This document shows, piece by piece, positions 60,560 to 64,000 of a stretch of DNA of 64,000 nt. Position numbers and translations under genes: made by a program. This stretch comes from Aphelocoma coerulescens. Its lineage: Eukaryota > Chordata > Aves > Passeriformes > Corvidae. Within the stretch, counting starts at the first letter, position 1; the number at the start of each line of letters is the position of its first letter. The DNA is taken from positions 335,634 through 399,633 of the forward strand of contig NW_027183513.1 in NCBI RefSeq assembly GCF_041296385.1, given 5' to 3'. The notes beneath the pieces are model-generated. The model saw only the letters and a list, made by a program, of their open reading frames with translations. It made no database searches and was not told the DNA's origin.

Positions 60560-61391
60560 TGTCGAAATTGATGGCGATGATGGTGATGAGGGTGTGGGTT
60601 CGGTCGGGCCCGGCTGGAGATGGACGGCGACGAGAGATCTCTATAAGCAGGTCTTTGGAGCATGCAGTTTATTGCAGAGGGCGTGGGTACAGGGGCACTG
60701 CTTAGAGCTGCCAGCTGCAGCTCCAAGCAGGCCCAAGGTGTAAGAGAGGGAGAGAGAGTGAGCGAGAGAGCTAGAGCAAGAGGCTGAGAGCTAAGAGTGT
60801 AAAGAGCAAGAGAGACAAACTAAGAGGAGAGCTGAATTAAGAGGAAGAAGAAGAGCAAGAGAGTTACTAAGAGAGCTACTAAGAGGAGAAGAGCATTACT
60901 AAGAGAGCTACTAAGAGAGTTACTAAGAGCGTTACTAAGAGGAGAAGAGCATTACTAAGAGGAGAGGAGTTAAGAGAGCGAGGAGCTTGTTACAATACAA
61001 TAAATCATCTTCTGTAGTGAATATTCTAATTCTCAGTAGCCAATCTAATACAAGGTACAAATCCTATAGCATTTACATACAGCCTATAAGAGTTCTTACA
61101 TTACCATAGAGTGTTACATTTTAACTTCTAAAAACTACTCTTTGGACCCCTTCTGCTGAGCTAGTAGGGTCTGCTCTGACCCTTGGACCTGTCTGCAAGC
61201 AGAGGGTATTGTTCAATCAAGAGGGGATTACCTTCAGCCGGCTATACCATTGTTTTCCAGTTGTTCAGTAACTAAGACTCTATATCTCAAAGATGGCCTT
61301 CATTTCGATGTCGCTCACAGTTTTCATATTCCCAGAATCTTTTGTTAGGCAATCATATTTATAAGGCTTTCCTGTTTCATCTTCCCCAACA
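60560..61391 (-). repeat. 3' LTR of provirus 2 (832 bp)
   Basis: Same termini (TGTCGAAATT, CCCCAACA) and length as the LTRs of provirus 1. The poly(A) signal falls at 60668-60673 and the polypurine tract abuts at 61392. Confidence 0.95.
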
Positions 61392-62638
61392 TCTCCCCCG
61401 TTCTGATGAACAACTAAGATATTAGATACAGTCCTACTCGTTATTTTTTGCACACACTGAAGCATACAAGGTACTGCTACTAAAACTATAATTATTACTA
61501 CTAGAATAATCAAGCCTATTTTACAGAGTTCCCTTAGCCAAGGTGCAAAGCTCCAATCATCAAACAAACTGTCCAGCCAAGACGGGTCATCTGTTCTAAT
61601 TTGGTTAGCTAGATCCTTTAGGTTTTGTAGCTGTTTGTGAATGGAAACAGAATGATCGGATAAGTTCATACAGCATAATCCTTCAAAATCTTCACAGCCG
61701 TGCCCATGTGCTAATAAAAGATAATCAACGGCAGCTCTATTTTGTAAAGTGGCATGTCTGACTGCCTCTTCATCGGTTAACAGATCACTGATCATAGTAG
61801 AGGTGGCATTTACCTCCTTGCTGAGCCAACATCCCAACTTGTTTAACTGTTTTAAAGCAATTGAGGAGCTTAACTGAGGTAGAAAAATGCTTGCAACAAT
61901 TGATTTTCCAGAGTTCCAAGGGTGGAAGTCACTATCACAGTCACTATCGTACTGATGTCCCCAGGAAGATCTGATCTTTCTGCTTTTCTTTTTGATTACC
62001 TCTTTGACACTGGGAGCAATAATTGTAAGTTGTCCCAGAGCACAAGGGCCACCATCTATTTTTGAAGGTATACCTTGCCAGGCCCTGTCTCCACAGATGA
62101 GCCAAATTCCTCTGGGGAATCGAATAGGAAGTTTGCTAAAACGATCTGCATGAGGTTCGTCATATATAAGAAGCTTAACTTGACTACACCAAGAAGTTAC
62201 ATTGCTATAAGCTGGGTGATATGGGGTAACATTTAAATGGGGACCGTTTTCTCCTTGAAAGTGAAAGAAATAGCAGGTATCCATAGTTAACGAACCTAGG
62301 ATTTCTAGCTCTTGAAGGTCAGATTTATCAATTTTAGAATTATCAATATAAGTTTGGTGTCTATGGCTGGGAGTTGGAGATACATGATGATCGTCATATG
62401 GCCAATACTTATCAAGAGTAATATTATCAAAACCTTCTGGAAGAGGTACTCCAACTAAACAGGTTGAAAAAGGTTTGTCAGGGCTTGTGTCAGATAGACA
62501 GATGGTATCGGAGCCTGCGGATTTGGCTAAAGCAACCCAGACATTTGTCTTTGGTTGATTCACAGGTAAAGCTTCACTACAAAAACTAAAACAAAAGAAT
62601 AAAAGCAACATGCACGCGCGCAAATGAGAAAACTCCAT
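61280..62638 (-). CDS. env: Retroviral envelope glycoprotein (Env), intact frame, provirus 2
   Basis: 452 codons from the ATG at 62638, with the same predicted protein as the env of provirus 1. The one nucleotide difference noticed (61460 A versus 53083 G) changes one leucine codon to another. Signal peptide, sequons, basic cleavage-like stretch, CX6CC motif, membrane anchor and LTR-encoded tail are all as in the first copy. Two intact copies this close are explained by satellite duplication, so their being open reflects recency and is not by itself evidence of selection. Confidence 0.92.
   Translation of the reverse strand: MEFSHLRACMLLLFFCFSFCSEALPVNQPKTNVWVALAKSAGSDTICLSDTSPDKPFSTCLVGVPLPEGFDNITLDKYWPYDDHHVSPTPSHRHQTYIDNSKIDKSDLQELEILGSLTMDTCYFFHFQGENGPHLNVTPYHPAYSNVTSWCSQVKLLIYDEPHADRFSKLPIRFPRGIWLICGDRAWQGIPSKIDGGPCALGQLTIIAPSVKEVIKKKSRKIRSSWGHQYDSDCDSDFHPWNSGKSIVASIFLPQLSSSIALKQLNKLGCWLSKEVNATSTMISDLLTDEEAVRHATLQNRAAVDYLLLAHGHGCEDFEGLCCMNLSDHSVSIHKQLQNLKDLANQIRTDDPSWLDSLFDDWSFAPWLRELCKIGLIILVVIIIVLVAVPCMLQCVQKITSRTVSNILVVHQNGGDVGEDETGKPYKYDCLTKDSGNMKTVSDIEMKAIFEI
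61392..61402 (-). promoter_or_regulatory. Polypurine tract of provirus 2
   Basis: Sense AACGGGGGAGA directly before the LTR, identical to provirus 1. Confidence 0.88.
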
Positions 62639-62692
62639 TCTTTTCTTGAGCTGTTTTTGGCAGATCACTTTCTTCTGGTGATTCTGCGCAGT

Positions 62693-63844
62693 TCAGGTCT
62701 GGGTGCTTGCTTCCTGGCTTCCACTTGCAGAGTCACTGGCTGGTGTGGTGGCATCAGCAGGCTTTGATGCGAGGTATGGCTTCACGTTTTTTGCTGGAAC
62801 CCACTTGATTCCTTCACCTGTGGAAACACATGCAAACCCCTTCCCCCACATTATAAGATTGTATGGTCCTTCTATTTTTCCTGAGTCTAGATTTTTAATC
62901 AAAACTGGGGGGCGCTCTTTCAGTTTTGCTTTTTTGTTGTTCAAAAAATGTCTATAAATGGGGGGATCAGGCTCTTCTGCAGAGCTATTCAAAAAATTGT
63001 AAACATACAAAGCCTTGTTCAACCTCCTTTGAGGTGTATCCTGGACTTCTCCCCCTCTCTGTTGATCTAAAATGCGTTTTAGGGTTTGATGTGTTCTTTT
63101 TAGGGTACTTTTTAGCAGTTGTTTAAGATACGGTGAGCAAATACCACTATCTCTTACAGCCCTTCTTAGTTCTTTAATTTCGTGAGTGGGGATGGGAACC
63201 CACGTTTTGGGACTGTCAGGCTGTTGGCTAGCTATCACAGGCTTAGCTAATAGACTTTCATCTTTACAGCTTTGGAGTCTTATTTCATGCCAATCTGTTA
63301 ATTGAGAATAATCTGAGCACTTTGGAGGATTTTTTGATTCAGAAAGTAGCGCTAACAAACTCTCAGAACTCGTTTTCTCCTTATGGGTTGCAAGATCCCA
63401 GCCGCTCGCTGGCGGGACTCTGGGGCTCATTGCAAACAAATCTGGCTGCTTTTCAGGGTTTCCTGGTGTTAGATTTAAAGCATCAGCTCGGGCAGAGCGG
63501 CTCTCCGTCTTCCCTGCCACTGGAGCTGCACCACTGCCCTCCGTTCCCCCCCTGTTTGCGGCTTGTGAGGCGAGGCTGAGCTGCGCGGAGGGATGTTGCT
63601 GGGCGGCGGTAGCCGAGGGATACAGCTGTGCGGTGCCGGAGGGCCCCGGCGGGGGCGGCGATGGCACTGCCGATCTCCGCGGTGGCGGGCGAGGAGGCGG
63701 GGGGGCCGCGAGCAACCGGCTCCGCGGCAGCGGGCGAGGGGGTGCGGGTGGCTCTATTGAAGGCGAGGTGAAAGCCGTGGGGGGCGGTGGCGGAGCTAGT
63801 TCCGTGAGCAGTGCTGTGGTTGGAGAAGTGTGAGCGTGCGTGGG
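62693..63844 (-). pseudogene. Capsid-integrase fusion remnant, provirus 2
   Basis: Copy of 54316-55467 with the same joint (about 63096-63115), the same TGA end and the same absence of catalytic residues. Confidence 0.85.
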
Positions 63845-64000
63845 TTACGCCATCAGGTCAACGTGGCGGACTGTGATGGCCGCTGTCTGTGTGTCGGGGA
63901 GAGCGGGAGGTGGCAGGGCTGTCCCGTCGGCAGGAGACGATCCCGGGGCTGCGGGAGGCGGGAGGGCCGGCGTGGAGGCGGCGGGAGTATGTTGCGGTGG
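63845..64000 (-). pseudogene. gag: gag Pro/Ala-rich region, provirus 2, truncated by window edge
   Basis: Begins at the shared in-frame TAA (63845-63847) and continues as Pro/Ala-rich coding to the window end. The matrix part, the homopolymer, the leader and the 5' LTR would lie beyond 64000. Confidence 0.8.

Larger units (their letters stand above)
60560..64000 (-). mobile_element. Provirus 2, partial (3' LTR, env, capsid-integrase remnant)
   Basis: The 3' half of a second copy of the same defective ERV, cut by the window edge inside the Pro/Ala-rich gag region. Same insertion site in the satellite unit, same internal deletion, same in-frame TAA (63845-63847). It is a duplicate of provirus 1, not an independent insertion. 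Confidence 0.95.

Noticed and set aside
60560..64000. Provirus 2 as an independent insertion at a preferred target
   Set aside because: The same base, orientation, internal deletion and in-frame stop, and the 8,377-bp arithmetic, all point to duplication with the satellite.

Overview
The window is vertebrate nuclear DNA, most likely from a bird. Two components fill it: a head-to-tail macrosatellite with a 2,268-bp unit, and a class II endogenous retrovirus (ERV) lying inside one satellite unit in reverse orientation. Birds are inferred from the Env protein, whose surface region and CX6CC transmembrane subunit look like those of avian alpharetroviruses. This is combined with a betaretrovirus-like matrix domain and a tRNA-Lys primer site. 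No bacterial or host single-copy gene is visible.

Layout. Positions 1-52182 hold a partial unit plus 23 complete units (called U1-U23 here, each counted from the base after the ACAAA that later serves as the ERV target). Each unit carries a block of 75-bp subrepeats, normally five copies. Because 75 and 2,268 are both multiples of three, the array produces many long open frames on both strands. They shift or break between units and I do not treat them as genes. U4-U6 (about 8110-12960) are full of single-base indels and look like poorly polished assembly. The other units differ only by sparse substitutions, a few short indels and gain or loss of whole 75-bp subrepeats.

Positions 52183-58286 are provirus 1 (6,104 bp, minus strand), flanked by the 5-bp target duplication ACAAA. 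In sense order it has a 5' LTR (57455-58286), a tRNA-Lys primer-binding site, a leader made of six 68-bp repeats, a splice donor, gag (matrix and a long Pro/Ala-rich region, with a frameshift and an in-frame stop), a fusion of the capsid N-terminus to the integrase C-terminus left by a large internal deletion, an intact 452-codon env, a polypurine tract and a 3' LTR (52183-53014). The two LTRs look identical. Protease, reverse transcriptase, RNase H and the integrase catalytic core are absent, so the element cannot replicate alone. Env remains open.

Positions 58292-60559 are one further satellite unit (U24). At 60560 a second provirus starts at exactly the same satellite position, with the same deletion and the same in-frame stop, and runs off the end of the window. 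The spacing of the two proviruses, 8,377 bp, equals provirus (6,104) + target duplication (5) + one satellite unit (2,268). The ERV therefore inserted once and has since been copied as part of the satellite, forming a composite 8.4-kb repeat unit that places at least two intact env frames in the array. This is the most notable feature of the window.
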